From: Streptomyces monashensis
Lineage (GTDB): Bacteria > Actinomycetota > Actinomycetes > Streptomycetales > Streptomycetaceae
Length of the DNA stretch: 64,000 bases
Reading direction: 5' to 3'
Assembly (NCBI RefSeq): GCF_001866665.1
Contig: NZ_MLYO01000027.1
Location: 62,001 to 126,000 of the forward strand
Numbering within the stretch: the first letter of the stretch is position 1; every line of letters starts with the position of its first letter. Below are positions 24,313 to 31,783 of this stretch, in pieces. Both the position numbers and the translations under genes were made by a program. Below the pieces are notes generated by a model. That model did no database searches and was not told where the DNA came from. It worked only from the letters and a program-made list of their open reading frames with translations.

Positions 24313-25071
24313 ATTGAACCCCCGTGAACATTGGCAGTGCAAAAACCGGAGCCATCTTAGCGCTTGGCCTGCTCGGGGGTGGTTCAGGAAGGATTGGACC
24401 CAGGTCGGAGCTTGATCGCTGCTGGGGCATTCGTATACCGAATTTATGAAAACGTGACAAAGTTGCATGAGCCGGGTATGTGCTGTTTTGCCCCGACTGA
24501 AATCGTCGGCCCTGCCGCACGTCGGGCGCGCAATTCACTCCATTGGAGTGACCAGCCGCCGAGCCGGCGGGAGCCGAGCCGGCCTTCTACCTCGTGTCCA
24601 ATGGGCTTCAGACGAATGGATAGATGCATTGTGCATGTTCGTTCAATCTTTACTCGTATGACCCGCACCGTACGCGTCGCGTTCATCGGCGGCATCGTCG
24701 GTGTGACAGTGGCGATAGCTGTGGGGCACGGCTCGTTCTCGCCGTCCGTCGCTGCGGTGCCTGCGGCCGGATCGAGTGTGGTACGAGCCGGCGATGTCGG
24801 CTGGAATATTGTGAAGCTCCCCGCATCCTGACGGCGCGGAGAGCGCGGCGGGTTCCCGCTGCCCGATGCGCCGCAGCGCGAGAAGCCGCCTCTCCACCGG
24901 GTGGATTGTCGCCCATCGACTTCGGGAGACTTCCCGGAGTGCGCGTGCTGGTCTACTTCCAGTTCTCCATCAATGGTGGCCGTGAACGACGGTGATCCTC
25001 AATGTGCTGAGGTCTGATTTCTCGTCACGTGAACCATGGCCGAGCTCACAGCTAGAATTCGAGGAAACTCT
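24297..25071 (+). repeat. Duplicated leader/promoter block, copy 2 (luxR / ATP-grasp divergent region)
   Basis: This is the second copy of the block at 20,750-21,253. It fills the 759-bp divergent region between the luxR-type gene and the first ATP-grasp gene, and its last ~250 bp run through GAGGAAA to the GTG at 25072. The 14-codon frame is again present at 24973-25017 (MVAVNDGDPQCAEV), as is ACGTGAAC at 25027. The segment 24399-24439 recurs, inverted, at about 27456-27497. This copy also carries a 57-codon open frame that is mostly missing from copy 1. Confidence 0.8.
24658..24831 (+). CDS. Possible 57-residue secreted peptide or leader-type small ORF
   Basis: This frame starts MTRTVRVAFIGGIVGVTVAI, a short basic N-terminus plus hydrophobic helix like a signal peptide, and ends AGDVGWNIVKLPAS. 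It lies inside the duplicated leader block, between the divergent regulator promoter and the first ATP-grasp gene. Copy 1 keeps only a remnant of its end (YVNSYLAS and the stop). No good ribosome-binding site is visible. It could be a chance frame, an exported peptide, or a ribosomal substrate for the ATP-grasp ligases, since known ligases of this type can join an amino acid to a ribosomal peptide. The last idea is speculative. Confidence 0.3.
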   Translation: MTRTVRVAFIGGIVGVTVAIAVGHGSFSPSVAAVPAAGSSVVRAGDVGWNIVKLPAS

Positions 25072-26316
25072 GTGCCTTATCGTGTCCTGGTGGTACAACC
25101 CGCATTCTCCGCGAACGCCTATATCACTCATGCCCGCTCTCTCAATTGGGACGTCGTGGTGGCTTCCTATGAGGCCGAAGGGCGAAGGGTCGCCGAATCC
25201 GTGCGATCTGCCGCGACAGAGATGATCACGACGGACACCAACTCCGGCGATGTACTGGAAGCTGCCGTCGTCCAGTCCCACCAGCGGAACGCCATTCATG
25301 CTGTTGTCGCCGGCGGCGAATATTACGTACCGGCAGCCGCCCGGCTGTCCGCCCGGCTGGGACTGCCCGGTCTCGCCGGCACGGCCGTCGACCAGGTCCG
25401 GCACAAGGCGAGGATGCGCGAGGCGGTGGCTGCGGCCGGCCTGGACGTACCGAGGTTCACTGTGGTCCGTGAGCTGGCGGAACTTGATGCAGCTTGTGCT
25501 TACGTGGGCTTCCCCGCAGTCATCAAGCCGGTCGATTCCGGCGGGAGCGTTCATGTGTCGCGCGTCGACTCCCTCGACGAAGCACGCAGGGCGTTGTCTG
25601 CGATTCACGCCGAGGAGGGACTTGAGTTCGACCGGGCGCTGACCACCGACGCGATGGTCGAACAGTACGTGGCGGGAACGGAGTACAGCGCCGACGGCTA
25701 TGCCAGCAACGGCGAGGTCACCGTTGTGGCGGTGACGCGGAAGCTGCTCGGTCCCGAGCCGCGGTTCCTGGAGCTGGGGCATCTCACGCCCGCGCCGCTC
25801 GACGAGGCTGTCCGCCACGAACTGGCGTCGTACGCCGCGGATGTCGTCAAGGCGGTGGGGATCACGACGGGGCCGTTCCACTGCGAACTGCGCCTCAGCG
25901 AGGGGCGCCCCGTTCTCATCGAGGTGGCCGCACGCCTGCCCGGCGGCAAGCTCACCGAGCTCATGGAGATGGTCACCGGCCTCAGGCTGCCCGGAAAGGT
26001 TCTCGCGGACATCACCGGCGCGGATCCCCAGAGCGCGGCGGCGTATGGCGCGCCGGTCGCCAAGGCGGCTGGAATTCGTTTCTTGACCGCGGCCGGAGCA
26101 GGTTCGTACGCGCGGCTCGAAGGCTGGGACGAGCTGATGGCTGAGCCGTGGGTGGTGGGGGGCCACGTCCTCATTGAACGGGACGCCCCCATCAAGACCG
26201 ATGAGGCGGACTACAGCTGCCGGGTCGCGGCCGTCGTCTTCACCGCGGAGTCCCCGGAAGAGGCGCACGACCGCTGGTCCGAGATCGGTAACCGCGTACG
26301 CGTGGTCACCACCTGA
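25072..26316 (+). CDS. ATP-grasp ligase 1 (L-amino acid ligase type)
   Basis: This 414-residue cytosolic enzyme is expected to form an amide bond between an acyl phosphate and an amine using ATP. The central ATP-grasp fold includes VRHKARMREAVAAAGLDVPR, then GFPAVIKPVDSGGSVHVSRV for the nucleotide lysine and loop, and EQYVAGTEYSADGYASNG. The metal-binding acidic motif is FHCELRLSEGRPVLIEVAAR followed by LPGGK. This is the pattern of BacD-like and related dipeptide ligases. The GTG start at 25072 has GAGGAAA upstream. The next gene begins 20 bp after its stop, so they are co-transcribed. Confidence 0.85.
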   Translation: MPYRVLVVQPAFSANAYITHARSLNWDVVVASYEAEGRRVAESVRSAATEMITTDTNSGDVLEAAVVQSHQRNAIHAVVAGGEYYVPAAARLSARLGLPGLAGTAVDQVRHKARMREAVAAAGLDVPRFTVVRELAELDAACAYVGFPAVIKPVDSGGSVHVSRVDSLDEARRALSAIHAEEGLEFDRALTTDAMVEQYVAGTEYSADGYASNGEVTVVAVTRKLLGPEPRFLELGHLTPAPLDEAVRHELASYAADVVKAVGITTGPFHCELRLSEGRPVLIEVAARLPGGKLTELMEMVTGLRLPGKVLADITGADPQSAAAYGAPVAKAAGIRFLTAAGAGSYARLEGWDELMAEPWVVGGHVLIERDAPIKTDEADYSCRVAAVVFTAESPEEAHDRWSEIGNRVRVVTT

Positions 26317-26336
26317 CACGGAAGGAAGGATCGAAG

Positions 26337-27398
26337 ATGAATCCCCTGCGCCTCCACTGGTGCTCGCCGCCCGACACGGGACAGGCGCGGCCTATGGATG
26401 CATACAACTTCGGCAAGCTCGACATGGGCGAGGTCAAGGACTTCGTCCAGGAGGCCGAGGAACTCGGCGTCGACAGCCTGCTGTTCGGCATATCCAAGAA
26501 CCTTCCCGACCCGCTGCCGGTGCTCGGTGCGCTGTCGCAGGTCACGGACCGCGTCAAGTTCATACTGGCCTACCGGCCCGGCCTGATGACGCCGCCCCTG
26601 TTCGCGCAGGTCGTCAACACGCTGTCCTGGATGACCGACGGACGGATCTCCCTCAACATCGTCGCCGGCATCTCCCCGGCGGAGCAGGCCGGATACGGCG
26701 ACTTCCTCGGCCACGACGAGCGCTACGCCCGGTGCAACGAGTTCCTCGAGGTCGTCCGCGGCCTCTGGGAGGGCGAGTCACCGCTGAGCTACGACGGCCG
26801 GCACTACACCGTCAAGGACGCCTCGCTCGGCCTCGGCCACAAGAACGGTGGCCGTCCGGAGATCTACATCAGCGGTAACTCCGCCGTCGCCCAGCAGACG
26901 ACGATCGCCTCCGGCGACTGCTGGCTGCGCTACGGCGACACCCCCGAGGCCATGGCCGCGGCCACCAAGCCGCTCCTCGACGCGGGCCGCCGCGTGGGCA
27001 CCCGTATGCACGTGCTGTCCCGTCCCACCCGCGAGGAGGCTGTGGCGGAGCTCGCCAAGCTCGTGCGCGATCCGGACGAGGAGCACAAGGAGTGGGTCCG
27101 CCAGGTGGTGAACAGCACCGACTCCGAGGCGGTCAAGTCCTCGTTCCGGCTGGCGGAGACGGCCAAGGACGAGTGGCTCTCGCCCTACATCTGGACCGGT
27201 GCCGTGGCCTACCGCGGCGGCCCGGCGCTGTGCGTGGTCGGCAGCCACGAGGAGGTCGCCGGCTACCTCCACAGCTACAAGGCCGCGGGCATCAGCGAGT
27301 TCATCTTCTCCGGCTGGCCGACCCGCGACGAGATGAGGAACTTCTTCACTCATGTCGCTCCCCTGATTCGTCGCCTTGAGGCAGCAGAGGCGTCCTGA
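26337..27398 (+). CDS. LLM-class FMNH2-dependent monooxygenase (SsuD-like)
   Basis: This 353-residue enzyme of the bacterial luciferase-like superfamily has the alkanesulfonate monooxygenase arrangement. The N-terminal MNPLRLHWCSPPDTG is followed by VTDRVKFILAYRPGLMTPPL and by LSWMTDGRISLNIVAGISPA, both family landmarks. The C-terminal insertion YLHSYKAAGISEFIFSGWP closes the barrel. The enzyme needs reduced FMN from a separate reductase, which the cluster supplies at 29,136. Likely chemistry is N- or C-oxygenation of an intermediate. The ATG at 26337 follows a GGAAGGAAGG ribosome site. Confidence 0.87.
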   Translation: MNPLRLHWCSPPDTGQARPMDAYNFGKLDMGEVKDFVQEAEELGVDSLLFGISKNLPDPLPVLGALSQVTDRVKFILAYRPGLMTPPLFAQVVNTLSWMTDGRISLNIVAGISPAEQAGYGDFLGHDERYARCNEFLEVVRGLWEGESPLSYDGRHYTVKDASLGLGHKNGGRPEIYISGNSAVAQQTTIASGDCWLRYGDTPEAMAAATKPLLDAGRRVGTRMHVLSRPTREEAVAELAKLVRDPDEEHKEWVRQVVNSTDSEAVKSSFRLAETAKDEWLSPYIWTGAVAYRGGPALCVVGSHEEVAGYLHSYKAAGISEFIFSGWPTRDEMRNFFTHVAPLIRRLEAAEAS

Positions 27399-27455
27399 GC
27401 GAGCAGGGCGACCACCTACGCGCGCTGCCCGGACCGTATCCGGTGGCCGTGCGAT

Positions 27456-27530
27456 CAGTACACGAATACCCCAGCAGCGATCACGCTCCGACCTGGGCCG
27501 TTCGCTCGTTCGAGGTACGTGAACAGCTAC
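27456..27530 (-). repeat. Inverted fragment of the leader block upstream of ATP-grasp 2
   Basis: Bases 27456-27497 match the reverse complement of 24399-24439 at about 37 of 41 positions. Next to it, the 17-mer GGTACGTGAACAGCTAC (27514-27530) is identical to 20979-20995 in leader copy 1. The 144-bp gap between the monooxygenase and the second ligase is thus assembled from cluster leader pieces and probably carries an internal promoter or regulator site. Confidence 0.65.
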
Positions 27531-27542
27531 GGAGGAGTAACC

Positions 27543-28787
27543 ATGCACATTGTCGTCATCAACCGGTGGCCGAGGTTCCAGGAGGGGCCGCGCTGGGACT
27601 TCTCGATGGGCCGCTTCGAGGAGCTCATCGACCATGAGCGGCACCAGGTCAGTTACGTGGTCGACGCGGTCGGCGCCACCGGAGTCCTTGCCGATCCCGA
27701 GCGGATCGCCGACCTGGTCGAGGTCGAAGACCTCAACGACTTCGAGGCACTGTGCGGAGCGGTTCAGAAGATCACGGACCGGGTCGGCCCGGTCGACCGG
27801 CTCATCGCTGTGTCGGAGGCCACGATCGGTATCGCGGCCGAAGTTCGCGCAGCACTCGGCATCGCCGGTCCGCGACCCGAGGACGTGGCGCTCTACCGGA
27901 ACAAGCTGCGGATGAAGGAAGCCGTGGCGAAGGCCGGTATCCGCACGCCTCGGTTCGCTTCCTGTGGCAGCGCTGAGTCCGCGGTGGACTTCGCGCGGGC
28001 GACCGGGTTCCCACTGATACTCAAGCCGGTGTCCGGCGCGGGGAGCAGGGGGGTGCACCGCGTCGAGGATGAAGCCACGCTCACGACGCTGCTGGATCAG
28101 ATCGACACCGGTGACTACGAACTCGAGGAGTACATCGACGGGCCGATCTACCACGTGGACGGGTTTGTCGGCGAGGACTCGCAGATCCCGTTCATGGCGG
28201 TGTCCCGCTACATCAATGACTGCCTGTCCTTCGAGGCGGCCGGGCAGCCACTCGGTTCGGTCGTTGTTCAAGCCTCCCCGCTGCGGAGCCGGGTGGAGGA
28301 ATTCGCACGGAGGTGCGTCTCGGCTCTGAACATGGCCTCCATGCCGTTCCACCTCGAACTCTTCGTCACCGCAGAAGGAGACCTGGTCTTTCTGGAGATC
28401 GCGGGCCGCATCGGCGGGGCCGAGGTGCCGTACCTCACGGACAAGCTCTTCGGGGTCAACCTCTTCGAGCTCTGGCTGGACGCGCTGTGCGAGGGCGGGG
28501 CGACGGTCCCGCCGCAGACGGGCGACCCGTCCGGCGGCTGGCTGATCATCCCGAAGCCCGCCGGACTGCCGGCCGAGGTCGTCTCGGTGACCTCCATGCG
28601 GGACCACTTCACCACGGTCTGGCGGGAGTTGGTGCCGACCCCGGGTGAGGTGATGGAGCCCGGCGGCAGCTACGACGCGGTGCACAGCGGGCGGTTCATC
28701 CTCACCGGCGACGAGTCGGCCGTGGAGGAGGACATCCGGGAGATCATCGCCAGGTTCCGGATCGAAACCGCTCCGGTGCCGCAGTGA
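27543..28787 (+). CDS. ATP-grasp ligase 2
   Basis: This 414-residue ligase is clearly different in sequence from ligase 1 but has the same length. It opens MHIVVINRWPRFQEGPRWDF. The ATP-grasp core reads NKLRMKEAVAKAGIRTPRFA, then GFPLILKPVSGAGSRGVHRV and EYIDGPIYHVDGFVGEDSQI. The acidic metal site is FHLELFVTAEGDLVFLEIAG followed by RIGGAEV. Having two ligases suggests two successive couplings or two different amine partners. The ribosome site GGAGGAG lies six bases before the ATG. Confidence 0.86.
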   Translation: MHIVVINRWPRFQEGPRWDFSMGRFEELIDHERHQVSYVVDAVGATGVLADPERIADLVEVEDLNDFEALCGAVQKITDRVGPVDRLIAVSEATIGIAAEVRAALGIAGPRPEDVALYRNKLRMKEAVAKAGIRTPRFASCGSAESAVDFARATGFPLILKPVSGAGSRGVHRVEDEATLTTLLDQIDTGDYELEEYIDGPIYHVDGFVGEDSQIPFMAVSRYINDCLSFEAAGQPLGSVVVQASPLRSRVEEFARRCVSALNMASMPFHLELFVTAEGDLVFLEIAGRIGGAEVPYLTDKLFGVNLFELWLDALCEGGATVPPQTGDPSGGWLIIPKPAGLPAEVVSVTSMRDHFTTVWRELVPTPGEVMEPGGSYDAVHSGRFILTGDESAVEEDIREIIARFRIETAPVPQ

Positions 28788-28791
28788 GGGG

Positions 28792-28986
28792 GTGTTCCAG
28801 GCCCCCGAGTCCGCCATGCTCATGCTGGCCGGCTCCGGATCCGGTCTGGGACCGCAACAACTCGTCCTGGTACCGGCCGTGGCGCTCACCGCGTTCGGCG
28901 CGCTCATGCTGCCGCTGACGATACGGGCCTTCGGCCGTGCGATTGCCGCACGGGAGGAGACCCTCGCGGGTGCGATCGCGCAATGA
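28792..28986 (+). CDS. Small single-helix membrane protein, possibly a permease tail
   Basis: This frame of at most 64 codons has one strong hydrophobic helix (LVLVPAVALTAFGALMLPLT) followed by IRAFGRAIAAREETLAGAIA. The helix plus AFGRAIAxRE tail resembles the extreme C-terminus of ABC-2 type permeases, so it may be a remnant of a deleted transporter. The GTG at 28792 is too close to the preceding GAGGGG to be an ideal start; Met codons at 28816 and 28822 are alternatives. It immediately follows ligase 2, only four bases after its stop. Confidence 0.4.
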   Translation: MFQAPESAMLMLAGSGSGLGPQQLVLVPAVALTAFGALMLPLTIRAFGRAIAAREETLAGAIAQ

Positions 28987-28990
28987 CCGC

Positions 28991-29022
28991 CGCGCGCACG
29001 GGGGGAGACTCCCGTGCGCGCG
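28991..29022 (+). terminator. 12-bp stem-loop within the cluster
   Basis: CGCGCGCACGGG (28991-29002) pairs with CCCGTGCGCGCG (29011-29022) across an 8-base loop, just after the small membrane ORF. It lacks a T run, so it may attenuate or protect mRNA rather than fully terminate before the flavin reductase gene. Confidence 0.55.
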
Positions 29023-29135
29023 ACCGCCGACCGACCGCCGCCGAGAAGCGGCGACGGTCACAACACACCATCACGGGCCGTCGGTTGCTTCGGCCTGCCA
29101 GAAAACATTCACGAGCTGCTCCGCGGGGGAACTTG

Positions 29136-29642
29136 ATGGACGTCGGTTCTGTACGCTTCAGCGAACTCTTTGGCTCGTTCCCGACCCCGATCGCCATCGT
29201 CACGGCAACGGACGGAGCGGGTGAGCCGTACGGCTTCACCAGCAACGCCGTCTGCTCGGTGTCGGCAGCGACGTCGACGCTGCTGGTCTCCGTCGGCAAG
29301 GGGTCCCGCACACTGCCGGCGATCATGTCGTCGCAGGCGTTCGCGGTGAACTTCCTCTCCTCGTCCGGGCGTGACGCCTCGCAGGTGTTCGCGAGCAAGG
29401 CCACGGACAAGTTCGCACATGTCGAATGGCGCCCCTCGGCCGTTGCCGGAGGCGCACCACTGCTCACCGAAATCGCACTCGGAATTGCGGAATGCCGGGT
29501 TGAAAACGCGATCGAGGTGAGTGACCATTGGCTTTTCATAGGCCGGGTGGAAGGCGCTGAGACCTTCCCCCGCGAGCCACTTCTCTACCGGCGGGGCGAC
29601 TACGGCGTCTGGTCGCCACTGAACGAGTTCTCCACTGCCTAG
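29136..29642 (+). CDS. Flavin reductase (HpaC-like)
   Basis: This 168-residue split-barrel flavin reductase shows the family segments FGSFPTPIAIVTATDGAGEP, GFTSNAVCSVSAATSTLLVS and FAVNFLSSSGRDASQVF. The C-terminal part DHWLFIGRVEGAETFPREPL ends in the typical LLYRRGDYG. It reduces FMN or FAD with NAD(P)H and would supply FMNH2 to the LLM monooxygenase of this cluster. The ATG at 29136 has GGGGGA upstream; the longer frame is Arg-rich and overlaps the stem-loop region. Confidence 0.9.
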   Translation: MDVGSVRFSELFGSFPTPIAIVTATDGAGEPYGFTSNAVCSVSAATSTLLVSVGKGSRTLPAIMSSQAFAVNFLSSSGRDASQVFASKATDKFAHVEWRPSAVAGGAPLLTEIALGIAECRVENAIEVSDHWLFIGRVEGAETFPREPLLYRRGDYGVWSPLNEFSTA

Positions 29643-29748
29643 TGCGTTGTCCGTACGCGAATCCCCTGATTCGCCCGGCAGTCACCCTCCACCGACATCT
29701 CGACCTCTCGACTTTCTCCTGTCGACCATAGAAGCAGAAGGGTTTTAC

Positions 29749-30813
29749 ATGGATATCGGGGCCGTAGACCACATCGAGTTCTACGTCGGAGATGCCCAGC
29801 AGTCCGCGTTCTACCTCTGCACCGCTTTCGGCTTCCGTATCTGCGGCCAAGCCGGTCCCGAGACCGGACAGGCCGACCACCGCTCGCTGCTGCTGCGCCA
29901 GGGCGGCATCGAGGTCGTCCTCACCTCCGCTCTCAACCCCACCCACCCGGCCGCGTCCTATGTGATGCAGCACGGCGACGGCGTCGCCAACATCGCCTTC
30001 GAGGTCGCCGACGCCGCCAAGGCCTTCGAGCTGGCCGTCGAGCGGGGCGCCACCGCCGTCGAGCAGCCCACCGTCCACAGCAAGGACGGCACCGAGGTGG
30101 TCACTGCCGCGGTCCTGGGCTTCGGCGACGTCGCCCACCGGTTCGTCCAGCGCACCGGCGACCGCGAGCAGTTCCTGCCCGGCGTGATGGACATCATCGC
30201 CGCCGACCCCGAGGCGGGCGAGGAACTGCTCAGCACCGTGGACCACGCGGCGATCTGCCTGCCCGCCGGCCAGCTGCGCCCCACGGTCGCGTTCTACGAG
30301 AAGGTCTTCGGCTTCTCGCAGATCTTCGAGGAGTTCATCGAGGTCGGTACCCAGGCCATGGACTCCAAGGTCGTCCAGAGCCCGTCCGGCAAGGTGACCT
30401 TCACTCTGATCGAGCCGGTAACCGACCGTCAGCCCGGCCAGATCGACACCTTCCTGGCCCGCCACGGCGGCGCCGGTGTGCAGCACGTGGCGTTGCTCTG
30501 CGACGACATCGTGGGCACCGTGCAGACCCTGGAGAAGCGGGGCGTCAACTTCCTGCAGACACCGGGCTCGTACTACGAACAGCTCCAGGAGCGTTTCGAG
30601 CGCCCGAACCTCCAGGTCGAGGACCTGCGCCGGACCAACGTCCTGATCGACGAGGACCACTGGGGCCAGGTGTTCCAGATCTTCACCCAGTCCCAGCACG
30701 TACGGAAGACGTACTTCTGGGAGGTCATCGACCGGCACGGCGCCCGGACCTTCGGCAGCGGCAACATCAAGGCGCTCTACGAGGCGGTCGCCCGCGAGAA
30801 GGCCGCCTCCTGA
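29749..30813 (+). CDS. hmaS: 4-hydroxymandelate synthase
   Basis: This 354-residue non-heme iron dioxygenase of the HPPD fold converts 4-hydroxyphenylpyruvate, O2 and internal decarboxylation to (S)-4-hydroxymandelate. The facial triad is His166 (VDHAAICL), His246 (GVQHVALL) and Glu325 (YFWEVIDRHG). It is HmaS rather than HPPD because it lacks HPPD's N-terminal extension and because QADHRSLLLRQG, IFEEFIEVGTQAMDSKVVQS and TFGSGNIKALYEAV follow the glycopeptide HmaS pattern, with Ser206 at the position typical of HmaS. It is the committing step to hydroxyphenylglycine. The ATG at 29749 has AGAAGGG upstream. Confidence 0.92.
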   Translation: MDIGAVDHIEFYVGDAQQSAFYLCTAFGFRICGQAGPETGQADHRSLLLRQGGIEVVLTSALNPTHPAASYVMQHGDGVANIAFEVADAAKAFELAVERGATAVEQPTVHSKDGTEVVTAAVLGFGDVAHRFVQRTGDREQFLPGVMDIIAADPEAGEELLSTVDHAAICLPAGQLRPTVAFYEKVFGFSQIFEEFIEVGTQAMDSKVVQSPSGKVTFTLIEPVTDRQPGQIDTFLARHGGAGVQHVALLCDDIVGTVQTLEKRGVNFLQTPGSYYEQLQERFERPNLQVEDLRRTNVLIDEDHWGQVFQIFTQSQHVRKTYFWEVIDRHGARTFGSGNIKALYEAVAREKAAS

Positions 30814-30865
30814 CCCGGCTCCGCGCGCCGTCTCCGCACCGAACCACGCACCTGTAAGGAAGACC

Positions 30866-31783
30866 ATGACCATCCAGGACGCCCAGACCTTCACCCTCAC
30901 CGACGAGGAGCGCGCGCTGCTCCCGACCGACGAGGACGTCGCCTTCTACGCCGAGCACGGCTGGTACCTGTCGAAGAAGCTGTTCACCGACGAGGAGGTC
31001 GAGCAGCTGGAGGCCGCCAGCGAGCGCTTCTACGCCGGCCACCGCGACCGCACCCTGCCGGTACGCCCGCCCAAGCTGGCGTACTGGGAGCCGGAGAAGG
31101 GCGACGTCCAGCGGCACAACGACTACATCCACTACGAGGACGACACCATAGGCCGCATCCTGCGCAAGCCGCTGCTGGGCGCCGTCGCCGCGCGCCTGGC
31201 CGAGGCCGAGCAGATCCGGGTGTTCCAGTCGACGCTCATCTACAAGCCCCCGGTGGCGCAGGAGCAGTCGAACATCGTTCCCTGGCACTTCGACCGCCAC
31301 TACTGGTCCACCTCCACTTCCGAGCGGATGCTGACCGCGTTCATCCCCTTCCACGACTGCGGTGAGGAGATGGGCACCATCACGATGGTCGACGGCAGCC
31401 ACCTGTGGAAGGAGACGGCCGACAACGACGCCACCTCCCTGCACTTCGCCGAGCGCGACCGCTCCGAGCTCGACCAGATGCTGGAGGACAACGCGGCCTT
31501 CAACGGGGTCGAGGTCAACAAGATCCCGGTCTTCATCCCCAAGGGCCACGTCAACTTCCACCACTGCCGCACCTACCACGGCAGCGGTGCCAACGTCAGC
31601 GACCGCCCGCGCCGCGCCATCTCCTTCCACCTGCAGGACGGCGAGAACCGCTACCGCGACTTCTTCCGCTCGGACGGTACCCAGGTCAACTACAACCACG
31701 ACGTGCTCGTACGGCGCACCGCCGAGGGCACGCCCGACTACAGCGACCCTGAGTATCTCCCGCTCCTGTGGAGCGACCACTGA
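30866..31783 (+). CDS. PhyH-family Fe(II)/2-oxoglutarate dioxygenase
   Basis: This 305-residue phytanoyl-CoA dioxygenase-like protein has an iron triad visible as His141-x-Asp143 in VPWHFDRHYWS and His238 in CRTYHGSGANVSD, with Arg249/250 positioned to hold 2-oxoglutarate. It probably hydroxylates a free or peptide-bound amino acid, but the substrate is unknown. The gene begins 52 bp after hmaS and overlaps pdh by ATGA, so it belongs in the Hpg operon. It is not part of the known four-enzyme Hpg route and should be a tailoring step. Confidence 0.87.
   Translation: MTIQDAQTFTLTDEERALLPTDEDVAFYAEHGWYLSKKLFTDEEVEQLEAASERFYAGHRDRTLPVRPPKLAYWEPEKGDVQRHNDYIHYEDDTIGRILRKPLLGAVAARLAEAEQIRVFQSTLIYKPPVAQEQSNIVPWHFDRHYWSTSTSERMLTAFIPFHDCGEEMGTITMVDGSHLWKETADNDATSLHFAERDRSELDQMLEDNAAFNGVEVNKIPVFIPKGHVNFHHCRTYHGSGANVSDRPRRAISFHLQDGENRYRDFFRSDGTQVNYNHDVLVRRTAEGTPDYSDPEYLPLLWSDH

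Noticed and set aside
29749..30813. Assignment as a standard 4-hydroxyphenylpyruvate dioxygenase of tyrosine breakdown
   Set aside because: The N-terminal extension of HPPD is absent, internal motifs follow HmaS, and Hmo, HpgT and Pdh are co-encoded.
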